From the NCBI RefSeq assembly GCF_015207375.1, contig NZ_JADEWY010000033.1, forward strand, positions 1 through 50,452: 50,452 bases of DNA, given 5' to 3'. Below the pieces are notes generated by a model. The model made no database searches and was not told the DNA's origin. It worked only from the letters and a program-made list of their open reading frames with translations. Of this stretch, positions 29,042-36,764 are shown piece by piece (position 1 is the stretch's first letter; each line of letters begins with the position of its first letter). Source of the stretch: Coleofasciculus sp. LEGE 07092. Lineage in GTDB: Bacteria > Cyanobacteriota > Cyanobacteriia > Cyanobacteriales > Coleofasciculaceae. The position numbers were made by a program, and so were the translations under genes.

Positions 29042-30367
29042 GTGGATGCCAAACTGGAGCAAGCTAGAACACTTAAGCAAGCTTTAACAGAATTTGTGCT
29101 AGAGGCAGAGGGGGAGTTAGCAGTAGCCCTAGAAGAGTATGCTGCTCAACAGTTGCATCGAGAGCCTTACGATATCAACCACCGTAACTTAACAATCGAT
29201 ACGTTTATCACCGAAGGTCGAGTTGGAGCGCAAACGCCTTTAGAGCTGTTTCTAGAGAGCCATCCAGATTTGACAAAGAGCGATCGCGCATTGGTAAGCA
29301 GTTGGCAGCAAAACTTCATCGGTTTGTTTGAAGTGACTCAAATCCTGCCTGATGGTTTGGAACTGATGAACTGGCTAACTGCCAAGCATTACACGATTAA
29401 ACCCAGTCATCCCACAACCGTTGCAGACAAGAAAGGGTTTAAACCGGGGGAAATTTTACTCACTCGCATTGCCCCCGTCACCGATACCTACTGGATGTTC
29501 TCAGCTCCTGCCATTTCTAAGGGAAAATTGGGCAAGCCGAAGCTGGCAGTTGCGATTGGGGAATTTAAGAAAAACTACAAACACGCCCTTTACAGCGATG
29601 CTCCAGAATTGCTCCAGGAAGCCTGGGACTCTGTTGCCCGCTATCATGAGGAGTTTGTTGACTTTTTTGGCAGCGATCGCGTCACCCTGCCAGGATACCA
29701 GCTCAACAAAAAACTCGCCGAACTACGCGAGAAAATGACTAAGGAGCGCCTTGCCGCCGCAGGCATTGATGAGTCTAAGTCACTTCAGGACGTTATCCGA
29801 GAATCTGGCACAGATGAAGAAGAGGTGAAAGCGGCTGTCTTAGAAGCGGGTGGCGACGCCAAAGACATTGATAAGATTTTGAACACTTCGGGAAAATCAC
29901 CCATGATGATGCCCAAGGTTGATTTACCCGACGAGATCACAAAAGCTGAACAGGTGACAGTATTGACTCATCCCCGGTGGGGTCAAATGTTTATTCCCAC
30001 CTACTCTAAATTTCGAGCTATGCTGGAAGCCGAAGACTGGCAGAGCCAGCCCAATGCCGAAGCCCTAGTACGCAAGTATTTAGAAGACTCCCAAATTAAC
30101 GCCTTCATCTGGCAGCAGTTGGCTCAGGAGTATCCCACTCAACTGGAGACGGTACTACAAACGGTGCTGGAGCGCCCAGATTTTAGCGTGCAGCGAGATT
30201 TAGATGCCACACTCCAAGAGTTTAACAAACCCCTAGAGCCAGAGTTGCCAGAAGTAGCCAGCGTTCCCATACACCTGCACAATCTCTTTGAGGTGGCTGT
30301 CGCTGAAGTTCATAAAACCAAATCGAAGGGCAAGGGGAAAAAGAAAGGAACCAAAGGTTTTCAATAA
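29042..30367 (+). CDS. Conserved hypothetical protein
   Basis: A 441-residue soluble protein starting at GTG. It is acidic and mostly helical: an N-terminal helix bundle (KLEQARTLKQALTEFVLEAE), a mixed core with GFKPGEILLTRIAPVTDTYW and HPRWGQMFIPTYSKFRAMLE, and a C-terminal Lys/Gly-rich tail (KTKSKGKGKKKGTKGF) that could bind nucleic acid. I recognise the general type as a conserved cyanobacterial hypothetical but know no function. The 48-base gap to the following small membrane gene suggests co-transcription. Confidence 0.75.
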   Translation: MDAKLEQARTLKQALTEFVLEAEGELAVALEEYAAQQLHREPYDINHRNLTIDTFITEGRVGAQTPLELFLESHPDLTKSDRALVSSWQQNFIGLFEVTQILPDGLELMNWLTAKHYTIKPSHPTTVADKKGFKPGEILLTRIAPVTDTYWMFSAPAISKGKLGKPKLAVAIGEFKKNYKHALYSDAPELLQEAWDSVARYHEEFVDFFGSDRVTLPGYQLNKKLAELREKMTKERLAAAGIDESKSLQDVIRESGTDEEEVKAAVLEAGGDAKDIDKILNTSGKSPMMMPKVDLPDEITKAEQVTVLTHPRWGQMFIPTYSKFRAMLEAEDWQSQPNAEALVRKYLEDSQINAFIWQQLAQEYPTQLETVLQTVLERPDFSVQRDLDATLQEFNKPLEPELPEVASVPIHLHNLFEVAVAEVHKTKSKGKGKKKGTKGFQ

Positions 30368-30414
30368 CTAACCCAATAGGATAGCATTGGGCTAACCACC
30401 AAACGTATCTATCT

Positions 30415-30657
30415 ATGGGTAGAAAAATTAATCGCCTATTAATTTTTGTAGTAAGTTGTAGCGTTGTAGGTCTTGCCGTGGGCGCTACCGCTAGCCAAGC
30501 TGAACTTGAGCGCTGTTTGGATTCCCCAACACCTACAAGCCATTGCTTAACTGAAGATCCTTTATTGAAGAAAGTTGAAGGGATGGGAATTGGGCTACTA
30601 GCCGGTGCAGGTGCTGCCTTTGGTGCTACGTGGCAACTCTGGCAAAATCAAAAATAA
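30415..30657 (+). CDS. Small exported or membrane hypothetical protein
   Basis: An 80-residue protein with a signal peptide (LLIFVVSCSVVGLAVGATAS, likely cleavage after SQA), two Cys in the short mature part (ERCLDSPTPTSHCLTED) that could form a disulfide, and a C-terminal glycine-rich hydrophobic helix (GMGIGLLAGAGAAFGATW). It is probably membrane-associated. No family is recognised. A clear intrinsic terminator follows its stop. Confidence 0.65.
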   Translation: MGRKINRLLIFVVSCSVVGLAVGATASQAELERCLDSPTPTSHCLTEDPLLKKVEGMGIGLLAGAGAAFGATWQLWQNQK

Positions 30658-30680
30658 TAGTCTTGCCGTTAAAATTTATG

Positions 30681-30708
30681 AGTTGCTGAACCTCTGACTT
30701 CAGCAACT
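30681..30708 (+). terminator. Intrinsic terminator
   Basis: AGTTGCTGAA and TTCAGCAACT pair perfectly over ten bases with an eight-base loop, followed by a T-rich run. It closes the plus-strand gene pair and may also serve the convergent M16 peptidase gene. Confidence 0.75.
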
Positions 30709-30748
30709 TATTTGATTTTTCTCTCAACGCTACACCCCCCTTGGATTT

Positions 30749-32023
30749 CTAAGCTGGTTTAATGCTAACGATACCGTAAGCATTCGTAGCCAGATAGTGC
30801 TGGGCAGCTTGCTGAATATCCACCGCCTCCACAGCCTGAATGCAAGCTGGATAATTCAGGGCTGGAGCTAAGTCTCCGAGTTGGGAATAATAATAACCAT
30901 ACAAACCCGTGCGATCGCTCGGTTTTTCATTGCCGAAAATAAATCGATTGGCGACTTGGGTGCGAATGCGAGCAATATCAGCTTCTGCAACTAACTCGGT
31001 TTGCAACTTGCCAATATGTTCGACGAGGGCAGCTTCCACGGTTGCTAAATTTTCTGTCGGTAACTGAGCAGAAAGGTAAAACAGTCCCTGAATCTGCTGC
31101 GTCATGTTACTAGCTCCAATGTGAGTAACCAGTTGCCGCTCTTCTCGCAAATCTCTCACGAGTCGTGATAGGCGACCATGCCCTAAAATAGCTGCTAGAA
31201 CGTCCAGCGCATAGGTATGCTGTAACTGCTTCATCCCTGGTACTCGCCACACCATCACCAGCCGTGCCTGCTGCAAGGTTTCGTCTACATACTCCTGACG
31301 AACAATTTCTGTAAACAGGGGTTCAGGTTCATAGATAGGCGGTTCTACTTCCTGACTCCTGACTCTCGTTTCTTCAAATCCCTCAGCGACGATTTCAATC
31401 AAATTCTCAACGGGCAAATTTCCCACCGCTACCGCTGTCATTGAGTTGGGTTGATACCATTTGTCATGAAAGTCCCGCATTTGCTGGGGTTGAAGTTGTT
31501 CGATTACCAATGCAAGACCTAAGACTTGTCGCCGATAGGGTAGATAATCAAACGCCATTTCGATTGCTCGCCGAAAGGTGCGGCGACGGGGATTATCCAA
31601 AGAACGGCGAATTTCTTCCAAAATGACAAAACGCTCTCGCTCAAAGGCATCATCTGGAATCAGGGAATTGAGTATTACCTCAAGTTGCAAGGGTGCCAGT
31701 TGCGAAAAATCTTTGGGAGCCGTAGTGATGTAGTAATGGGTATAATCGTGGCTGGTAGCAGCATTCGTCACCGCACCCCGTTCTTCAATGAGCTGCTCAA
31801 ACTCACCACTTTTAATGCGGGGCGTTCCTTTAAAAACCATATGCTCCAGAAAGTGAGCCATACCGTTGATGTCATCAGGTTCCACAGCCGAACCCACGTT
31901 AATCCAGACATTCAGGTTAACGGCATCGACAGGCATCTGCTCTGCCACAATGGTGAGTCCATTAGGTAACTTCTGGATGGTTGGAGCGTTAAGTGGGGGA
32001 GTTTTGAGCAGAGTTGAAGTCAT
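30749..32023 (-). CDS. M16-family zinc peptidase (processing-protease type)
   Basis: A 424-residue pitrilysin-family peptidase. The inverted zinc motif HFLEH is at MAHFLEHMVFKGT, and the third ligand is the Glu in VILEEIRRSLDNPR. The order QxxNG-LTIVAEQMPVDAVNLNVWINVGS is typical of the mitochondrial-processing-peptidase-like subgroup. Length fits a single M16 subunit that dimerises. Unlike many loci, there is no adjacent second M16 gene in the window, so it probably acts as a homodimer. All catalytic residues are present. Confidence 0.92.
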   Translation of the reverse strand: MTSTLLKTPPLNAPTIQKLPNGLTIVAEQMPVDAVNLNVWINVGSAVEPDDINGMAHFLEHMVFKGTPRIKSGEFEQLIEERGAVTNAATSHDYTHYYITTAPKDFSQLAPLQLEVILNSLIPDDAFERERFVILEEIRRSLDNPRRRTFRRAIEMAFDYLPYRRQVLGLALVIEQLQPQQMRDFHDKWYQPNSMTAVAVGNLPVENLIEIVAEGFEETRVRSQEVEPPIYEPEPLFTEIVRQEYVDETLQQARLVMVWRVPGMKQLQHTYALDVLAAILGHGRLSRLVRDLREERQLVTHIGASNMTQQIQGLFYLSAQLPTENLATVEAALVEHIGKLQTELVAEADIARIRTQVANRFIFGNEKPSDRTGLYGYYYSQLGDLAPALNYPACIQAVEAVDIQQAAQHYLATNAYGIVSIKPA

Positions 32024-32314
32024 TAGTTATTCGATTTTTACCGTTTCTTTCCCCTCTATCTTAATGCGAGATTAACTCCATTCAATTCCCGAATGAATTG
32101 CTCAGGTCTACTGCAACTTAACTGGGGGATGCTTTATTGAGCGTATCGTTAATTGGAGTGCGAGCGCCCATGCTCAATCTATCTTGCTACTATTGGTGAG
32201 GGGTGTAGGGAGATGAGTGAGAGTGCCGAGGCGAAGGTTTATCTACAGGCGCACATACTTTTCCATGATAAAACTCTACCAGAACAATCAAAAAATAGCA
32301 ACTTAATCGGTACA

Positions 32315-32542
32315 CTAGCATCTAGGAAGCGCCGATAGTTCCTCTACTACCTGCATACGTCCTCGATACAAAGCATACAGCATCCTATCAATTGAATCTC
32401 TCTCTTCTTCTGTGAGTGAATCTTCTTCTAGCAATGCCGCTAGGAGTCCGTATCTATCAGCCAGGGTGATTTTTCCAGAGCAGCTCACTTGAGCGAATAG
32501 CTCGGCGATCGCACCGGGTATTAGTCGAAGTGGAATGTTCAT
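32315..32542 (-). CDS. Small paralogous protein A
   Basis: A 75-residue acidic helical protein. Core features are RLIPGAIAELFAQVSCSGKI, LADRYGLLAALLEE and the SLTEEERDSIDRMLYA helix. A second copy lies about 880 bases away, with around 50 of 72 positions identical by hand alignment, so both are real genes and share a recent duplication. I know the pattern as a small conserved cyanobacterial protein without function. A CRP-like dyad lies about 190 bases upstream of the start. Confidence 0.75.
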   Translation of the reverse strand: MNIPLRLIPGAIAELFAQVSCSGKITLADRYGLLAALLEEDSLTEEERDSIDRMLYALYRGRMQVVEELSALPRC

Positions 32543-32962
32543 TAGACTGTAATAAACTCGACACTATTAACTATGGGATTTTGACTGAATTAAAGATGTG
32601 ATTTGAATGTAAAATAGTTGGTGACGATTGTCATTTTTTAGCCTTATGAATATCACCATTTTTTGGTGTTGTAAATCTGATTTTAGGGTGAGTTAAACTA
32701 ATTATAATAGGTGAAAATTTAGAAAGATTTTGGTGATATAGGTCACAATTTATATTATAAAAACCTGAAACCCTTTCCATTCAATTATTCGGTGAGTATT
32801 CTATCCTTAGTTATTAGTTATTAGTGCAGCCGAGCAACACTAATTCAGGAGTGGTCATTTTTTCGTTTCCCCATCCTATTTGGGAACTGCCTAAAACCTG
32901 CTGCGACGCTGCAATGAGTGCAGTTACGTCAAACCGACGCAGGTTTACGGACAGAGGTGAAT
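32543..32962. other. AT-rich intergenic region upstream of small protein A
   Basis: About 420 bases rich in A and T without a convincing gene. The part next to the gene start resembles the matching flank of small protein B (CTCGAC..CTAT, then GGATTTTG), so the duplication includes upstream DNA. It also holds a CRP-like dyad at 32733-32746 and a short TTATTAG direct repeat near 32812. Confidence 0.5.
32733..32746. promoter_or_regulatory. CRP-like site GTGA-N6-TCAC, copy 1
   Basis: GTGATATAGGTCAC matches the GTGA-N6-TCAC core of the cyanobacterial cAMP receptor protein SyCRP1 consensus (TGTGA-N6-TCACA), with the right-hand A also present. A similar dyad stands before the paralogous small gene. 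Confidence 0.45.
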
Positions 32963-33070
32963 GTGAGCGATCGCAACTTATCTCAAGAACAGCGAGTAGA
33001 AAACTTGGCATCATTGCGCCAAGATATAGCCGAACTGAAATCGGTTGTAATTGGAATTCTTAGAACCTGA
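32963..33070 (+). CDS. Possible 35-residue small protein
   Basis: A GTG-started frame with AGAGGTGA directly upstream encodes a short charged amphipathic helix (SDRNLSQEQRVENLASLRQD, then IAELKSVVIGILRT). It could be a genuine small protein or a remnant of a longer gene. It lies between the two paralogous small genes on the opposite strand. The support is only the ribosome site and the helical pattern. Confidence 0.3.
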   Translation: MSDRNLSQEQRVENLASLRQDIAELKSVVIGILRT

Positions 33071-33206
33071 GAGTCTTAATTAATATCAAACAGAAGGGAA
33101 AAGGAAGAAGTCTACCTGCCTTTCCCCCTCTAAATGCACTGTGTGCATTGCATCCGACTGAACATTGCTCGGGTCGTCATATTGATGCTATAGTGTTCCG
33201 AAAGAG

Positions 33207-33425
33207 TTACGAAAGTACTGAAAGTTCATCCACTATCCTCATCTTTCGCCGACGACAAGCATACAGCAATCGGTCAATGGAGGCTCTCTCTTCTTCGGTT
33301 AGTGAATCCTCTAACAAGGCTGCCATCAATCCATATTGATCAGCCAGAGTCACTCTACCAGAGTGACTGACTTGAGCAAATAGATCAGCGATCGCACCCG
33401 GCAAGAGTCGAATTGGGGCTTTCAT
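33207..33425 (-). CDS. Small paralogous protein B
   Basis: A 72-residue paralogue of small protein A, with the same RLLPGAIADLFAQVSHSGRV, LADQYGLMAALLE and SLTEEERASIDRLLYA segments but a more basic C-terminal helix (RRRKMRIVDELS). It lies 60 bases short of being back-to-back with nothing coding; its upstream region carries a perfect seven-base-arm dyad with a CRP-like core. Function is unknown. It is the last gene before the CRISPR array on the trailer side. Confidence 0.75.
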   Translation of the reverse strand: MKAPIRLLPGAIADLFAQVSHSGRVTLADQYGLMAALLEDSLTEEERASIDRLLYACRRRKMRIVDELSVLS

Positions 33426-33568
33426 AGAATAAAGCAGAACTCGACTCTATCTAGTGTGAAGGATTTTGTCGAGGAAGAACGTGATTCAAGGTGGACGTAT
33501 TGGTGAGAATTTCCTATTTTTAAGGTGATTTTAGTCTCTTTTGGCAGTGATGGCGATCAACTTTTATA

Positions 33569-33582
33569 GTGATTTGTGTCAC
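33569..33582. promoter_or_regulatory. CRP-like site GTGA-N6-TCAC, copy 2
   Basis: GTGATTTGTGTCAC, extended to ATAGTGA...TCACTAT at 33566-33585, is a perfect dyad with the cAMP-receptor-protein spacing. It lies about 144 bases upstream of small protein B, mirroring copy 1. Confidence 0.45.
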
Positions 33583-33661
33583 TATTGCTAGATCAAACTT
33601 TGAAACCATTACAGATAAAGATTTTCAGGTTTTAGGCTAAAGATATCAGTTTCTATCACTA

Positions 33662-33755
33662 TCAGGACTTACGCACAGACGCTACATCTAGTAGGGACAT
33701 GATATATCGTTTCCCTACTATTAGTGGTTTACAGGGAAATTTGCGTAAGTCCTGA
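33662..33755. mobile_element. MITE-like element with 14-bp terminal inverted repeats
   Basis: The ends TCAGGACTTACGCA and TGCGTAAGTCCTGA are perfect inverted repeats of 14 bases bounding a 94-base element. Both sides are flanked by CTA, a possible 3-base target duplication. A second inverted repeat (TAGTAGGGA / TCCCTACTA) lies inside. It is too short to encode a transposase, so it would be moved in trans. It lies 60 bases from the last CRISPR repeat, in the trailer. The GGACTTACGCA end is familiar from cyanobacterial insertion sequences. Confidence 0.65.
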
Positions 33756-33815
33756 CTATGCGATCGCGATGTTGTCGATGAGGTTCAACGCTGATCAATC
33801 TGGTTCTTTGAGCTT

Positions 33816-34305
33816 GTTTCAATCCCTGATAGGGATTATAGAGGATTTCGACTTTTTGCAGGAGAGAGCCGAGCTGCCCAAGAAGGCTCAAGTTTCAATC
33901 CCTGATAGGGATTATAGAGGATTTCGACCACTCACCATCGCGGTTATGGGAGTCCTGTAGGGCATCAGGTGGTTTCAATCCCTGATAGGGATTATAGAGG
34001 ATTTCGACCTGGAATAAAGCACAGCGCTGGTGCATCTACTACGCAAGAATAGTGTTTCAATCCCTGATAGGGATTATAGAGGATTTCGACACACAAGCAA
34101 TGGAAAAATTGATAAAGATAGCGGAAGAGTTTCAATCCCTGATAGGGATTATAGAGGATTTCGACTCATATCCATTCTGGGGAAAAATAGGTTTTGCGTT
34201 TCAATCCCTGATAGGGATTATAGAGGATTTCGACCCACTTGAGGCTGTCGAGTCGGCTTGAGCTTGAAGTTTCAATCCCTGATAGGGATTATAGAGGATT
34301 TCGAC
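33816..34305 (-). CRISPR. Type I-D CRISPR array, 7 repeats and 6 spacers
   Basis: Seven identical 37-base repeats start at 33816, 33892, 33972, 34054, 34129, 34198 and 34269. On the transcribed minus strand each repeat ends in AGGGATTGAAAC, giving the 8-base handle ATTGAAAC, and contains the seven-pair stem AATCCCT/AGGGATT. Read from the plus strand, spacers are 39, 43, 45, 38, 32 and 34 bases long, an unusually wide range. Orientation is set by the handle, by the leader lying between array and cas2 at higher coordinates, and by the cas genes reading the same way. Even the trailer-end repeat is perfect. Confidence 0.97.
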
Positions 34306-34555
34306 AGCAGGCACCCAGAACCCTTACCGTATTTAGTTTTCAAGGTGCGTTGGTGACAGTCTCCTCTTATAATAGCATTCCAGAGCCAAAGGTTGACAAG
34401 ACGAAATTTTAAAATTCGCTGAAATCCATTTATAGCAAGGCTTTCAGAAGCGGTGACACCCTCCTTTACAAGGCAAAGGCTGCAAACCCTTGTCCAATAA
34501 GGAATGCAGCCCCAAAATCCAAACAACCTCAGAAAACACCTACAGGTTGTCACCA
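34306..34555 (-). promoter_or_regulatory. CRISPR leader between cas2 and the array
   Basis: A 250-base non-coding region, reading from cas2 into the first repeat. It contains three copies of one heptamer: GGTGACA at 34352-34358 and 34452-34458, and its inverse TGTCACC at 34548-34554 next to the cas2 stop. A promoter-like TTGTCA...TATTAT (spacing 19) lies about 60-90 bases before the first repeat on the minus strand. The heptamers could mark integrase or host-factor binding. Confidence 0.7.
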
Positions 34556-34828
34556 TCAAGCGAAAAAAATCGAATTATCTCGCAATTGCTCACCGCCGAT
34601 TCGCTCCACCTTACCCTGGCAACAACGACAAAGAGAGTAAAAGCGGATGCTATCCTGGTCAGGCTTGATAATTTTACCCAGACGCGATCGCAACTTAGCA
34701 TACTGCGTATCAGTTACATCACACTCAAACACACTGTACTGCATCCACTGCCCATAGGACTTAAGGATTTTGTGGATTTTCGTCCGGCGCTTGTCTTCTG
34801 GAATATCATAAGAAACAACTACATACAT
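34556..34828 (-). CDS. cas2: CRISPR-associated endonuclease Cas2
   Basis: A 90-residue ferredoxin-fold Cas2. The first strand MYVVVSYDIPEDKRRTKI holds the conserved Asp8, followed by KSYGQWMQYSVFECDV and the C-terminal RIGGEQ segment. It joins Cas1 in the spacer-integration complex. It starts two bases after the cas1 stop and is the last gene before the leader, the normal place for I-D adaptation genes. Confidence 0.95.
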   Translation of the reverse strand: MYVVVSYDIPEDKRRTKIHKILKSYGQWMQYSVFECDVTDTQYAKLRSRLGKIIKPDQDSIRFYSLCRCCQGKVERIGGEQLRDNSIFFA

Positions 34829-34830
34829 GG

Positions 34831-35835
34831 TTATCGCAGAAATAAGGGTGGATACTTATCAATTTCGCCCATCAAATACTTCGCCAACAGACGCGCCTGA
34901 ATCTCAAACGCCTCCTGATACTTACACTTGCGCCCCAACACGGGATGCTTAAACTCCGACTGCTTCTTCAACTCATACTGCTTCAAAAACTCACGCCGCC
35001 CCTCCACCGAGAGCAACACCGCATTACTCAACGGCTCACTCGTAAAATCAGTAGGCTGGATAATACGCTGATTAATCGCACTAAGTACCATCGAATCTAC
35101 CACTAACGGGCGAAACTCCTCCATCAAATCCAACGCCAAACCCGGACGCCCGTAATGTTGAAAGTGGAGATATCCTAAATAAGGGTCAAATCCGACAATA
35201 TTCACCGCACTTTGCACATCGTGACGCAATAAGGAATAGCCAAAACTCAGCAACGCATTCACCGGATCAGTAGGCGGGCGGCGGCGTCTGGCGGCAAAAC
35301 TAAACCCCTCAACCCGAATCAACTGATTAAACGCCCCAAAATACGCGGCACTTCCCGCCCCTTCTAAACCCCGTAGAGAATTAATCGAATCTGTAGTATC
35401 AATGGGTGCAAGAGCATTTTGCAAACGATTAATCGGTGTTTGCCAATCCAACTCCGGATACTTGCGCTGATTGCGATTCAAAATTGAGCGATAATTCTTC
35501 AACTTCCCCCGCACAAACCCCCGCACCACATGAACGGCTTGCTCCGTTTCTCCAGCCGCTTGCCATTGCGCCTTTCTCACAAAAATATTCTTCGTCATCT
35601 CCGGTTCCAATCGTCCCAAATATTTCCCCGTTCCCTGCATAAAACTTAAGGGAACATGACGTTCCATCAACTCCAACACCACAGCCGGAGAAACCGTAGC
35701 CCGTCCCAAAACCACAATGCCATCCACCTTAATCAAGGGCACATCTAAAATGGTCTTTTTGTCGGCTTTGACATTAATTCGTTCATCGGTTTTCCCGATA
35801 AATGCATCCTCTTGAGTGACATAAACTGTACCCAT
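34831..35835 (-). CDS. cas1: CRISPR integrase Cas1
   Basis: A 334-residue Cas1 of the I-D/cyanobacterial type. Metal-binding residues are visible as Glu in GLEGAGSAAYFG, His in LHFQHYGRPGLALDLM and the acidic residue in MEEFRPLVVD. The N-terminal beta domain starts MGTVYVTQEDAFIGKTDERI. Cas1 with Cas2 inserts new spacers at the leader end. It is separated from cas4 by a gap with a C/G-run palindrome and overlaps no neighbour. Confidence 0.96.
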   Translation of the reverse strand: MGTVYVTQEDAFIGKTDERINVKADKKTILDVPLIKVDGIVVLGRATVSPAVVLELMERHVPLSFMQGTGKYLGRLEPEMTKNIFVRKAQWQAAGETEQAVHVVRGFVRGKLKNYRSILNRNQRKYPELDWQTPINRLQNALAPIDTTDSINSLRGLEGAGSAAYFGAFNQLIRVEGFSFAARRRRPPTDPVNALLSFGYSLLRHDVQSAVNIVGFDPYLGYLHFQHYGRPGLALDLMEEFRPLVVDSMVLSAINQRIIQPTDFTSEPLSNAVLLSVEGRREFLKQYELKKQSEFKHPVLGRKCKYQEAFEIQARLLAKYLMGEIDKYPPLFLR

Positions 35836-35877
35836 AATTCCTCCTGATTTTGTGAAAAACTTTAATTACCCCCCTAA

Positions 35878-35896
35878 CCCCCCTTGGTAAGGGGGG
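35878..35896. repeat. Palindromic repeat between cas4 and cas1
   Basis: CCCCCCTT and AAGGGGGG form a perfect eight-pair stem with loop GGT in the 137-base cas4-cas1 gap. It belongs to a C-run/G-run family dispersed in many cyanobacterial genomes; related partial copies (CTTGGTAATGAGGGG) follow within the same gap. Confidence 0.6.
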
Positions 35897-35972
35897 AATA
35901 AGAGAAACTTTCTTCTATCACTCCTGCCTTGGTAATGAGGGGAATAAAGATGAATGTGAATCAATACAAAAT

Positions 35973-36566
35973 CTAATCCGCTTCCTGATAGCGTCCTACC
36001 TTATCCACCAATCGGGGCAAACATTGCGAATAAAGACTACATCCTTTACAACGCTTCGTGTAAATAGCCTTGGGAATTTGTCCAGTTTGCAGTAACGTAG
36101 TAATCGCTTCTAGAGTTGCGATCGCCTCCTTTCGTAATGTTTCCGAAATTTCCACAGGTTGCCGTTGATGGGAATGGGCGTAATAGATATAACCCCTGTT
36201 TACAGGCTTCTCGCTCATCTCCTCAAGACACAACGCCTGAGCACAAACTTGCAACTCATCATTATCCCATTCCCCTTTACGCCCCCGCTTATATTCCACG
36301 GGATACAATTGACCCGATTCTGATTCAATTAAGTCTGATTTTCCAATCAGTTTATACCGTTCAGATTTCAGCCAAATGGCTCGAATTTGCCAGGTTTCTT
36401 CCCGGTGATTCTCACCTAAGGTGTGGACGCGATCATGTAAACTTGTCCCTTCAATGGTGTATTGATTGTCCGTAAACTCTCCCGCACAAAACATCCGCCA
36501 CCATCGATGGGAACAGTAGGAATATTGGTTCAGTGCAGCGATAGGAATGTAGTTGGTTTCTTGCAT
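35973..36566 (-). CDS. cas4: CRISPR-associated exonuclease Cas4
   Basis: A 197-residue RecB-like exonuclease. The first iron-sulfur Cys is in YSYCSHRWW and the other three in RCKGCSLYSQCLP, so the 4Fe-4S cluster is complete. The nuclease core shows the Asp in GKSDLIE and the ExK motif in YPVEYKRG, with a QVCAQALCLEE helix after it. Cas4 trims prespacers and selects those with a correct PAM. It lies in the adaptation part of the locus between cas6 and cas1. Confidence 0.95.
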   Translation of the reverse strand: MQETNYIPIAALNQYSYCSHRWWRMFCAGEFTDNQYTIEGTSLHDRVHTLGENHREETWQIRAIWLKSERYKLIGKSDLIESESGQLYPVEYKRGRKGEWDNDELQVCAQALCLEEMSEKPVNRGYIYYAHSHQRQPVEISETLRKEAIATLEAITTLLQTGQIPKAIYTKRCKGCSLYSQCLPRLVDKVGRYQEAD

Positions 36567-36612
36567 AGGTTTAAGGAGTTAGCTTGATATCTTGTCCATA
36601 ACGCACTCACCC

Positions 36613-36662
36613 GCAAGGGAATTAATTCCCTTGCTGATAGCTCAAGTCCATTAAAATGGACT
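36613..36662. repeat. Pair of perfect palindromes between cas6 and cas4
   Basis: A 22-base perfect palindrome (36613-36634, arms GCAAGGGAATT) is followed by an 18-base one (36645-36662, AGTCCATT-AA-AATGGACT). The composite is familiar as a dispersed cyanobacterial repeat. It fills part of the 198-base cas6-cas4 gap and could terminate, attenuate or split the operon between effector and adaptation genes. Confidence 0.6.
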
Positions 36663-36764
36663 GAAATCTATATAGAGTATGCGTTTAGTCCTCTTCAGAT
36701 GACTTTAGCTATGAGACAGAGACTTGAATCCCTGGCGGGTAAGGGGGCAGGTGCAGAATGTCAG

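Noticed and set aside
32153..32338. Plus-strand frame with a 41-residue part starting MSESAEAKVY
   Set aside because: The GGGAG is too close to the ATG, it overlaps the end of small protein A on the other strand, and no family is seen.
33724..34261. Plus-strand open frames with repeated SIPDRDYRGFR or QSLIGIIEDFD across the array
   Set aside because: These are translations of the CRISPR repeat itself, not proteins.
34858..34877. Possible target of the pseudo-spacer inside cas1 (TTCGCCCA match)
   Set aside because: Only eight guide bases match and then identity ends; no register pattern and no plausible PAM, so chance is enough.
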